A stretch of 30,676 nucleotides of DNA from Dipetalonema caudispina (taxonomy: Eukaryota > Nematoda > Chromadorea > Rhabditida > Onchocercidae): assembly GCA_013365325.1 (NCBI GenBank), contig JABVXV010000523.1, positions 1 through 30,676 on the forward strand, in the 5' to 3' direction. Below the pieces are notes generated by a model. It ran no database searches. It had not been told where the DNA came from and saw only the letters and a list, made by a program, of their open reading frames with translations. Position numbers and translations under genes: made by a program. Numbering within the stretch: position 1 is the stretch's first letter; each line of letters opens with the position of its first letter. Shown here piece by piece: positions 12,021 through 22,768 of this stretch.

Positions 12021-15000
12021 ATGGAATTATTAGCGAAATATCAGGTACCAAATATACCGGATTCAAATATTGCTTATGATGGACGCGTGGAATGGAATCC
12101 AACCAAATCAATGGATGCTACAATTCATCAATTCCGTACCGCTGTACTTAGCACAAATGTCAGGGTCATTAGACAAATTCTCAAGGATTTACATAATGTT
12201 ACCCCTGTAAGTTCGCATACTAATAATTTGGATAATTAATTTGTTGTCAATTGGATGAAAATAAGATTACGAAGTGATTTTTCACTTTTGAAGTTATTCA
12301 GAAAGAGTAAATGAAATGACTTGGATTTACAATTTAAAAAATAATTTAAACTGTTAAAAAGTGATAATTGCATTGATACAAAAAAAAAAAAAAAAAAGAA
12401 AAATGAGAAGCCAAGTGCAATGTGTTAGTTAAAAACATTGAGCTTGTTTACAAATAAATTGTAATTATTGATAAGACAATTGAATGTTTTTAAAACATTA
12501 ATATTGAAATTAATTTCGAACTAATTGGAAATTATCAAAGATGTTAACAAATCTTTCAACTTAAAATACTTTAGAAATTAATTTTACCAACTTAGTTGTA
12601 AAGGTCATGATACTATCTATGGTCAAAGGGAATGCTATGATATTTTTTGTGTTGGAAAATATTCACTGTAGGGTCAAATAGAGCGGCTACTTGCATTACT
12701 CATTGATCGAACATCAGCTGAACCAACTAAAGAAGCATTGATGACCGCAATTTGTATCGGAAGTCGGCCATTGGTTGAATTCATTTTATCACTTTTTATG
12801 GAATATCCTGGTGAAGAACGTAATGGTCTGTACATTATTTCAATATTGTTGCATAAATCCATAGATAAATTCATTGCGAAATCTAAAATTTGAAATTGAA
12901 TAAAAATGATCAATTGTTAGTTTACAACAGCTTGATAAAGTTATGATAATTTTCACGAATTTATATCGTAAATTTTTAACAACAACCATCAATAAATTTG
13001 ATCACATGGTATATTTACCTGTTTTTGAATGCAACCTTTTCCAGGGTGTCGAAAATCGAAGTCATTCCCGATGCACATGACACCACTAATGCTTGCCTGT
13101 ATATGTAATAATTTTTCCATTGCTCAATGTTTACTCCTCAGGAAGCATCATATTCGATTACCACATCGACCTGATTGTAAATTTTAACTTTTCTTATTGA
13201 ATCAATTTTTTTTTATTAAATTTAAAAACAAATTTCGTTTTTTTTTTCTTCTTGTTTGATAAAAAGAAGAACTTTTTTCTTTTATCACCTCAATAATTAT
13301 TATGTTGGAAGAAAAAAAAAGACCTCATCATTTATTTATTTATTTTTCTTTTTTTAGGAAAAATTTGTTTTTCAAACTTGGAAATTATCAGAATAAAACA
13401 AGTGATTATGTTTGAATTAAGCCAATTCAATTCCAAGGGTTGAAATTAGTATTTCTAATTTCAAAAAAAAAAAAAAAAAAAAAAAACAGAAAATTGAATT
13501 CAAAGGTCTTTGTGAAGAATGTTCACGTAGTGCGCATTGCATGGCAAATAGTATAATTTTGTTGGATACCTATCGCGCAATTAGTAGCGAACCATTTCTG
13601 TGGCTTGCATGCACCGATCCGTTGCTTGCTGCATTCAATCTTGCTATTGATTTGCAAGTATGCGAGAAAATGGAAAAAGAACATAAGGTAAAATTTTGAG
13701 ATAGTCCGGATACTGAACTGCTATAATAATGAATATCTTTTACTTAATTTACTATTAAAGATTTCTACATCTCTAAAAATCTGAATCATTCCGATATTAT
13801 GAGTTTTATAGTAATCATCTATGTTATTTAGCGAATTTCCACTTTTTTTTAAAGAAAAAAAAAATTCAAAAAAAAAAAAAGAAAAAGAAAGGCTAATCAA
13901 TAATGCTATTTCCATTTGTTTTAAAACTTTTTCAAAACTATTTAACACCTTTAATAAAACATATTATGAGTAATACAGGTAGCGTATAAGGATTTACGTT
14001 ACAATGTGATGACATTTGCGGTTAAAATTGCTGAGCAATGTTGGACTACGGAAGAAATTCATATACTGCTATCACGTAAAGTTGGATCACCTTTAGCTGA
14101 TTGTGAATCACGTTTTCCACGTGTACAATTAGCTCTCAAAGCTCAGATGAAACCGGTATAAAATTCAATTTTTTATCAACAAAATCATTTGATAAATGCT
14201 ACGGTTAGTTTATACATGCAAAGTAATATCTAATATTTATGGTATGGTTTTCTACGAGTAGTTATGCTATGTGAATGAGTTAAAAATATTATTTACTAAA
14301 TTACATATACTAATATTTACATAGATGTACACTTCACAATTTTGCATAATGATAGTACTGATTACAGCTAGAAATGATAATGATAACACTAATAGTGGGA
14401 TTGATATTTTATACTTCATGATAGAATTAGTTAGAGGAGTTTGAATGAAAGTTAACAATGTAAGAATTTTAAAATATCATTGAAATTTTTTTATATTTTT
14501 AGAAAGAAAATCGCAGTCAATAACTTTTGCTGTGTTTTGTTTCCTTTTTTTTTTTTTTTTTTTTTGTCAAAATTTGCAGTTTCTATCTTCGTTGGGTGTT
14601 CAAGCAACATTAAAAGGTCATTGGCTTGGGATGTGGGCAGATAGTGGAAAATTCAAATGTCAAGATTTAAGTCGCAAATTTCGTCATTTCTTATGCTATC
14701 CAATCTTAGCATTATTTCATGCAATTAGCGCTGGAACTTGCATTAAAACATTTAAATATCCATTAGCACGGTAAACTGATATGATTTTATTGCTTGCACA
14801 TCTATTTATCTTCAAAGAAAAAAAAGAAATTTGCAAGTTAATAGAAATTTTTCTAAATTTCCCGTTTTTTTTTTTTTTTTTTTCAAAATTTATGTCGGAA
14901 ATCATTAAAATGAGAAACTAACCAAAGACGAAAGTGTTACGTCGCTTATTTATGGTAAACTAACCGATCTTGAAATTTATTGATGAAATTTTGTGATCTC

Positions 15001-18000
15001 TAAACCTTCAACAACAACAATAGCAATAACAACAACAACAACAAGAACAACAGCAATCATAATAAAATGCAGTTTTTAACTTTCAAAAATAACGATTCAT
15101 TTCTTGAAAAATTTTTATGGAATAAAATTTTTTAGGTATATGAGCAGATTAGCAAGTTACATGCTATTCCTCACTATTCTAATTTTTATTCGCTATTTTG
15201 GTAGAACTGGTGATCGATCATCCGAACGATCACTTGTTAATAGCAGTTCGTTTAAAAATTAATCAAGTTTTGTCGCTAGTTTTTTTTTTCAGTAAATTTG
15301 CTTTTATAACGTAAATTTTATTTGTAACAAAAAAAAATTTTTTTTCGGCTATCATTTCACGATCATATCGAATAACTTTCAGGATAACTTTTCCTCATAG
15401 GCTATGTAAAAAGTAGCTGAAGATGTTTAACACAAATAAAAAAAAAGGAGAAAATTCGAACTGTAAAAACGAAGATTTGTTTTGTGAAAAAAATTTTGTA
15501 ATATAAAATATCAAATTGGAAATGAATTTTTTGCAGATTTACGTTTATTATTAGAAAGTTATGTATATTTATATGTTTATGGTATGGCTGTTATGCATTA
15601 TATCGAATTTGCCAGTAAAGGTTTAGTGACATTCTACAATGTATGGTGGCGATGGTTAAGTTTTTTGGTTTCTTTCCTTTTAAATTTCTAAAATGTAAAC
15701 AAACGATAAAAACAAATGAGATAATTTTAAAGTTAAATTCAAAGTTTCATTAATTTATAAATGAACTTATTAAAATTATCCAAAATTTAACAAATATTTG
15801 CAGGTTTGATCTTATTTTAATATGGTTATTTTCGGGATCATTTTTTTGCTTCATTATGACAGCCACTACCATTCATCAAGATGGATTAAAAAAATTACAT
15901 CGAAGGCATTGGGTTCGTTCATTATACGATAATATGTTAAATTTTTTACATCTTCTTTTGCTGGTTAAAATGGAAATTAAACTTGTAAAAATAACAAGAA
16001 TCAATTGTTGATCATTTTCCAACAATTTTATAAATCTTAAATCTAAAAGAATTAATCAATAATTCTCACTTCTAAATAATATGAAATCAAGTTGCAAACA
16101 AAAAAGTATATTTATCGTTTTCAATTATAATAATTTCAGGTTTATTATGACTTTTCGATAATTTACGATATTTTTTTTGGTGCAGCTTCTGTGATGGCTC
16201 TTTGGAGAATGTTGTATTTTTTTCAACTACAGCGACGTATTGGCTCAACTATTGTAAGTATTATGAAAAATTTATGAATATACTAAGTTAACTTATTTGA
16301 AGTTATTTGCAAACTTTACTTTTTTGTTGCTTAAAATTACCATATATCAGAAAAAGAAAAAAAAAAACGAATTTTTTATATGCCAATGTTTCTACAACAT
16401 CATATCATTGACTAGATAGACATTAATTAATTAACTTAGGCATAAATAACATTTCTGGATTCTTTCCCAATGATCATGAAATATTTCTTGAATATTGAAG
16501 AATTTACACAATTTTCTAGTTGATTGCTTATTTCGAGTTATATTTATCCTTATCATCTAGAATAAAATTGAAAATATTACTAATAATTTTCAAAAGTCAT
16601 TCTTTCATTTCTTCCAATCAATTAAATTTCTGAATTCAAATTTATTCATGATTCTTCAATCTTTTATTCTTAATTCACATCACTTCTATTATCATTTGTT
16701 GAATATTAAGCATTTTGGAAAAAAAAAAGTTTTCAATAAATCTAACAATTCCTTCTCTCTTCTTTTGATTATTCATAATATCATAATTCTTTTTTCGATA
16801 TCAATTTCAAAATGTGTTCGTGATGTAACGATATTCCTATCAATAGCTGCTATCATAATGCTATGCTTTTCATTGGGTATCAATACAATGTATCAAGCTT
16901 ATAATGAAAATCGTGTATTGGATAAAGATGGAAATATTATCCAACAAAAAGAGACCTATTCTAGGTATAATAAAAAGAAAACCATTACTTATACTTTAAA
17001 AAACATAAAAATGGTTACAAAAGAAAAAGAATATTTCATTTCTCATTTTTTCACTTTTTATTTTTTATTATTTGAAAAAATAATTTTTAATTTGATTATG
17101 AAATGTTTATGCTGAGTAAAATATTAGCAAATTGAATGGATCACTGGTATTTAACAATAATATGATGATAAGCAATCATTACATGAACATTTTATTTCTT
17201 TCTAAAATCATAAATCATCTTTTTTTCCTATTTATTTTCATCCTTTTTGTTTTTTTCTTTTTTCTCTTTGCAGCATTATTTTTTTTCTTTTTTTTTTTGC
17301 AATTTTCCAGCATAGGGATAACATTTCGTAATTTGTATTGGTCATTTTATGGCTATCTTGCTCCTTTGGATTATAAGCTTATTGTGGGTAATGCTGGGCC
17401 TAATCAGGAGCCTACCGAACATTTTCTTACTAATTATGCCGGAGAAATTACAATTGCCACATTTCATATTGCCGTTATAATGACTCTACTAAATTTGATG
17501 ATTTCTATGTTGGTTAAAACAGCTGATACAGTTCTGGTTAGTCATAAATTTTAATTTGATCGAAAATTTTGATTAAATGATAAGTTTTTGGCAATATGTT
17601 AATTGTTTTCAAATTTTTGCTAATATTTTTTGATTTTAAGCTGCATTCTCAAATGAGAGATACATTTCAACTAATAGCAATAATACATAATTTTACATTG
17701 GAATTTTGAATTTGAACTTTCAGGATTCAAAATAAAATTACCATAATTACTTTTATATTGATACTAAAGTATTGACCTCAAAATTGCAGAAAAATGAAGA
17801 TTTGGAATGGAAATTCACTCGCTGTCAAATTTATGTAGAATATTTCGAATGGTTTACTGCTATTCCACCACCATTCAATCTCATTTACAACATAACTTAT
17901 GGATTGTATAGAATATTTTCCAATGAATTCAAATTTATTTATCCCGTAAGTATATGTGGTTATAATTAGTGAAATGCATGGATTATTTAACAAAAGCTTC

Positions 18001-19150
18001 AAATTAATTGTCAAATTTTACAATAAAATGTAAAGAATATGCAAATTCCCATGCATGCAACATTTGTCGGATATAGAAGAGCATAATTTTGTCGTTTAAA
18101 TAATTACCCGAATCCATTATGATCAACAATAAAAGCTATCGATCAGTTAACAGGAGAAAGGGGAATTACGATGACTATATATATTCTCAGTAGGAAATTT
18201 GATGCTATTGATAAACTATATAACAGATAGTTGCGAATTTGCGAATTTCTTCTTTCAGGATTTATGGATTCCAGTTAAAATTTGGAATCCGTCACTAAAC
18301 GATGTGATTGCACAGGATTTTCTGTATTTGGTAAGCTGATAAGCCTTGACTTTAAAAAATATCATTCATTTTGAGATATGAATGATATTTTGATGAAAAA
18401 TAATTAGAATGGATTGTTTGGTCTCTTGTTAGTGCATTCTGTCTCAATAATGTTAGGCATAGCCAAGCATTTTGCAATAATTCCATCCATCTAAGTAAAC
18501 TGTTTATGATTTCAATCAATCAATTTTCCAAGAATCATCATTTTCTTAACTTTTATAATACGATAGGAAAAATACTGATACTATCCAGTTAGTGTTCGCT
18601 ATTCTGTTCTACTAATACTACATGCTCAAATTACCATATACTACAAAAAGATAATCATACGGACATATATTAATTCAAATAGCTAATTTGATCTGAAATT
18701 ATTAATTGATATATCAGAGTGTATCGTCGAAAATTCTAACATTTTCTACAGTATCTCATCAAAACTATGCTTTAAATTAAACTTAATTCACAAATTGTCT
18801 AAAATTTTGGAAGAAAATTTTCATACTACTAAAAGTTTTCTAGAAATTAATGAGATTATTATTCGAGCGTTATCGATTCGCTGAAGAATATCACTACCAA
18901 ACAGTTATGAAAAATGATAGTGATCGGTTTATTGACAAAGGAAAACACGTATGTCAAAGCTTTAAAATAGATCAAATGATTCCTGTATACTGAGATATAA
19001 ATTATCGATTAATTCGAGAAATAAAAAAATATAGTCTTTAATGATTAGAATATATATATATCATTCATATTTATTTCTAACTTTCAGACTCGTCCGCTTC
19101 TTTCATTTATGAATTCTCCGCCGATGTCACACAAAATGATTATTACTTAA
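12021..19150 (+). CDS. TRPC-family cation channel, 16 exons
   Basis: Canonical TRPs form tetrameric Ca2+-permeable channels downstream of phospholipase C; C. elegans has trp-1, trp-2 and trp-3/spe-41, and I cannot tell which this matches. Exons: 12021-12206, 12672-12825, 13045-13176, 13506-13687, 13979-14155, 14580-14770, 15136-15209, 15537-15654, 15804-15984, 16140-16253, 16798-16964, 17311-17536, 17790-17945, 18259-18330, 18844-18948, 19088-19150 (765 residues). Seen: ankyrin region (about 38-153); zinc motif H154-x3-C158-x-C160-x2-C163; S1-S4 (about 345-500); S5 (514-538); pore segment NLYWSFYG (566-573); S6 (606-627); TRP box EWKFTR (640-645). The region after the TRP box is short, about 120 residues. 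Uncertain points: exon 7 may end at 15200, exon 9 at 15963, exon 4 uses a weak acceptor, and exon 11 has no AG acceptor. The ankyrin part is shorter than usual, so an exon may be missing. Confidence 0.92.
15009..15056 (+). repeat. CAA trinucleotide repeat in TRPC intron 6
   Basis: An imperfect CAA/ACA run of about 48 bases with TAG, GAA and CAG-type interruptions, in non-coding sequence between exons 6 and 7. Confidence 0.8.
16790..16800 (+). other. TRPC exon 11 boundary lacking an AG acceptor
   Basis: The plus strand reads a T run followed by CG and then the codon ATA at 16798. In TRPC proteins the segment here aligns without gaps if exon 10 (ending GSTI) joins directly to ISISKCVRDV from 16798. 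The phase fits, but the base pair before 16798 is CG, where TTTCAG is expected. AG sites at 16560 and 16596 are in frame but would insert roughly 70 to 80 extra residues between S4 and S5. Confidence 0.7.
18356..18391. repeat. 14-bp perfect hairpin inside TRPC intron 14
   Basis: The arms 18356-18369 and 18378-18391 are exact reverse complements around an eight-base loop, about 25 bases after the donor of exon 14. It may simply be chance in AT-rich DNA. Confidence 0.7.
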
Positions 19151-19201
19151 TAGATTCTGTCGTTTAAAAAAAAATTTTAGTTTTTAATCATTTAAATTTG
19201 A

Positions 19202-19207
19202 AATAAA
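19202..19207 (+). terminator. Polyadenylation signal of the TRPC gene
   Basis: An exact AATAAA lies 52 bases after the channel stop codon (19148-19150), a normal 3' UTR distance for nematodes. Confidence 0.6.
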
Positions 19208-19670
19208 TATTACATGTTAACTTGTTGATGTTTTTTAAAACCTCTTAAGGAAGAATGATTTAGCTCAGGGAAAATTTGATAAAAGGTACTAATTGATATG
19301 AATAGCACGATGATGGTTATGAAAGTTGAAATATGCGTAACGATGTCCTATTTAAACTAATTTCGGATAGCACTAAGCTAACATATAATTATATTTAAAT
19401 TTTTACTGGTATAGATGGAAAAGATAAATTGTTTAACCGCTATCAATCATTTCAAACTATAGTATATTCAACAGTTTAATGAATCATTCAAAATTTTTTG
19501 ACTCTAATTGCTGCCCATAAAATAGCACATCCTTTTCTAATAAATCTCCTATACTATTTTATCGACTTTTTCATGATGAAAATTTATGGTAATTTAATAA
19601 AATTGTTGAAAAAGCATTTCTCTAAAAATTTATTATGACAAATTTATTGCCGCATAGAGAAATATGTTTG

Positions 19671-19760
19671 ATCATTGGTCAGGACAACAGAGAGAAAGGT
19701 AGACCAATGGTCAGAATGATATAGAGAGAAGTAAATCATTGATCAGGACAAGATAGCTCA
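19671..19760. repeat. Three-copy, 32-bp imperfect tandem repeat
   Basis: Related units start at 19671, 19703 and 19735, exactly 32 bases apart. Each opens with a form of ATCATTGGTCAGGACAA, and the first two continue into a GAGAGAAAG-like stretch. The third unit is partial, losing similarity after about 20 bases. Confidence 0.75.
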
Positions 19761-19834
19761 CTTTCTCTTTCCTTTCCATTCATCAATTTTATCGAATGAA
19801 CCAGTCAGTCATCCGATAAATAATTAAATATCGA

Positions 19835-20194
19835 TCAAACAGAGAGTAGTAGAATATCTTCAACAGCATAATCAATCGCCTCCTTGTCGGGAAGAAAACC
19901 CTCTCTTTTCAATTGATCCTTTCTGTCAGACAGTCATGGTATCATATAGTTGCGTATAAATCAATCCTTTCTCCATTTTTCAAACATCTCTTAAACGTGT
20001 GCTTTTCGATCAATTTTCATCATTTTATTATTATTTAAGTTCTCAGATTTTTGCTGATAATTATCATTTAAAATATATTGCTGTAGTGAAAAATAGGAAT
20101 TATTGATTTTCCAGCATAAAACTAAGAAGATTATCCAGAGTATGATAATTAATCGGATCGCATATCGGAGTAATAACGACATCTCCGATATCAT
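19835..20194 (-). CDS. Weak coding traces, possible type II membrane protein
   Basis: Not recognised. The frame at 20194-19991 opens at an ATG and encodes 67 residues: a short cytoplasm-like start, one strong hydrophobic helix (about 9-27), then a polar asparagine-rich stretch. This is the plan of a type II membrane protein's first exon, and a GT follows the codon for His65. Further down, 19922-19835 reads a 29-codon protein-like frame (for example REGFLPDKEAIDYAVEDI) behind a TGACAG acceptor. The two parts do not join in phase by the splice sites I can see, so they may be unrelated or chance. Confidence 0.25.
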
Positions 20195-22752
20195 TAAATT
20201 CTCACTATGTTATGGTAGACTTTAATGAAATATAGTATACATTGAATGATTAACTATTCCACATTTCCTCTGATCGATTTTCATTCCAGGATATGTTGCC
20301 TTTCAGTGATATCTTGAGGCTTATCAGATAGATGTATGAATTCATTTTTTTTGGTTATCAGTTAGTAATGCTTTGAAGTTTTTCTGTAAATCAATTGATT
20401 TAAAGTGTAAAGGAAGATACCGCAATTTGTTTGCTATTAAAAAAAAAAAAACTTCATTTAGTCTGTAAACTTTAACCCTTTACTCAAATTGAGCCAAATC
20501 TTTCTGTGGAAATAATATATTTGATAGAGAAGTTCACGTGATTTACGTGTAGTAATATTCGATTACGAGAAAAAGTTGTGTCGGTTGATTGATACGATTT
20601 TACTTTAATTACTATTGGAAAAACTCTAAATACTTTGTGTGTCACACTAAAGTTTCTACTTTATTGATCGTATACTTCTGAAATAGATTCATCCATATCT
20701 CATTTAATCTTATTTATCCATCCTCAAATTATTATCATTTCTTATTTGATCAATACCTTATCACTTTTTATATCATTATGAATGCGAAAACTGTCTGTCA
20801 ATATATAATGAACATTTGTATGATAATTAAAATAAATTATGAAATGAAAAATGAAAGTTAACATTCAGATGGTATTATTATTTTTCATCTAACGCTAACA
20901 TTTCATCTCTTTCATGATTTTTCAAACATTGAGAGTAATTTTAGAAGGTACGAAAAATTATTTTTGATCGATTATTAAAATATGACAAAAGCAGATTTGA
21001 ATGAATGTTTTGATTGCTATTTATTTAATAAACATTAATTATTAAATTTTTTTGGAAGTGTTTCCTGATTTAACTGATAAACTATATAACCTTGGAAACA
21101 TTTGTTAATGATCGAATCATTTAAGATTTTTTGCAAGGCTATAATTTCAGATTTTGAACGATAGGTCATTCGAAATTATTGTTTAGGATAAGTTTATTTG
21201 GGCAGTATTTTGTAGAATTTTTTAAGCCATATTTGTTAATGAATGAAATGATTTTAGATCCTATAATAATTAAATAGGTAAGTAGATTTCTAATACATAT
21301 ACGTATGTAAAAACAAATGAAGCGAATAAATAAGGTGATATAATTAATAAAGAAATGAGTTAATAAGTAAAGAAATAAGAAATATGAATATCTTTTCAAT
21401 TAATCTGCAAATAAGTAAAACTATTTCAAAAACTATTAGAAATATAAAATCTTAGAAAAGAAAACACTTCAAATATGTTGTACGGTTGATTAATTTCTTT
21501 GATAGAAAAATTATCGCCGATCGGATCTAAAAGTATTAGTTCCTTTTGTAAATGTGATGTTTTCAGTTTCCGAAAGATCACTTTGAAGACATTTCCCAAT
21601 GGCATCCATTCTTTCCATATGCTTCATCAAGTTTTCAATATATAAAATATTTAATTATTATTTTTAGAGTAAAATTTGTTACTAAATTCACAGAGTTTCA
21701 ATGGTAAAAATAATTCATTTTTTTACAGGATAATAGATTCCATGGAATTAATCAATTTCCATTAAGCATTAAATACTACGAATAAATGAATATTTAAAGA
21801 TTTAAATTTACTATCCCAAATACTTTTTATCCTTCCAATGATAGGTATATACTTTCATTTTACATATCATTTTCATATTTATGTCTTTCATATTTACTTC
21901 TTATTTTCCCACTTTTTATAACTATTTTCCGTTTAGATACATTTGAGAATAACTTATTCTTATTGATATCACCTCTATTATAGCTTTTTATACATTTCCG
22001 GTTACTACCGCCGTATTTTTGTTTTGATTTTATATTCCGGAAAATGTATTATATTTATCCATGACACTAAGAGGACATGTCAATTGTATCATAAATTTTC
22101 ATTTAAAAATTTTCTTCCTTTTTTTCCTTGCTTTTTAACGATATATATCATCTATCATATTGCTTTTTTCTTAAAGAATTTTATGAAATTTTGGAAAGGA
22201 CTAAAAAATTTTCAATTTTCTTCAATTTGTGCCAAAAAAATCTCTAATATATTTTCAAATTACTTATAATTTGAAAATGATAATTGTAGGTTGGTAAATA
22301 TCAAAAAAGAAATAATTCACTGCTTATTCATAAATAAACCTATGCAATTGTTGTCATACATGAAAATAAAAATTTTTTTATTTTCGAGACAGCCAATGTT
22401 TATTTCCACTGGGTATAGTATTATTCAATTTCATTTGTTTTGCTATTAAATTTCAATACTGATTGATATCAAAAATACCATTCATATACCATTCATATTT
22501 ACCAAAGATATAATCATCGTAATAGGTTTAATTTTGTTCGGAATTTGCCTATGCCTAACTGGTATAATTATAATTTAATAGTAACATTTACTAAATAAAA
22601 TTTAAATATTAAATTATAAAATGAAAATAGTTTCGTTGTTGTTGATATTACAAACCGTAAACTTATCAACTGTTTCATCGAACTTCCATCGCAACGTTAC
22701 GAATGTTTTAAACTGATTTTGAAAATACAATTTTTATCAAACAAATTTCAAA

Positions 22753-22758
22753 TTTCAG
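22753..22758 (+). promoter_or_regulatory. Candidate spliced-leader acceptor of the six-cysteine gene
   Basis: TTTCAG ends ten bases before the start codon at 22769, the usual place for nematode trans-splicing. Confidence 0.55.
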
Positions 22759-22768
22759 GTTGTTAGTT

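Larger units (their letters stand above)
19151..22752. other. Gene-poor interval of 3.6 kb
   Basis: No gene with family resemblance was found. The interval holds the TRPC 3' UTR, a three-copy 32-bp tandem repeat, and weak minus-strand coding traces at 19835-20194. The rest is AT-rich with frequent stops in all frames. Confidence 0.6.

Noticed and set aside
16648..17115. 155-codon plus-strand ORF taken as a separate gene
   Set aside because: Its middle is TRPC exon 11 (16798-16964). The rest is intron that happens to stay open and is rich in Phe, Ile, Asn and Lys.
21166..21399. 77-codon minus-strand ORF with hydrophobic stretches
   Set aside because: Its composition follows the local AT content (Ile, Phe, Tyr, Asn), and nothing supports it as an exon.
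22024..22269. 81-codon plus-strand ORF upstream of the six-cysteine gene
   Set aside because: Phe/Ile/Lys-rich, with no domain, splice context or GC shift; consistent with chance in AT-rich DNA.
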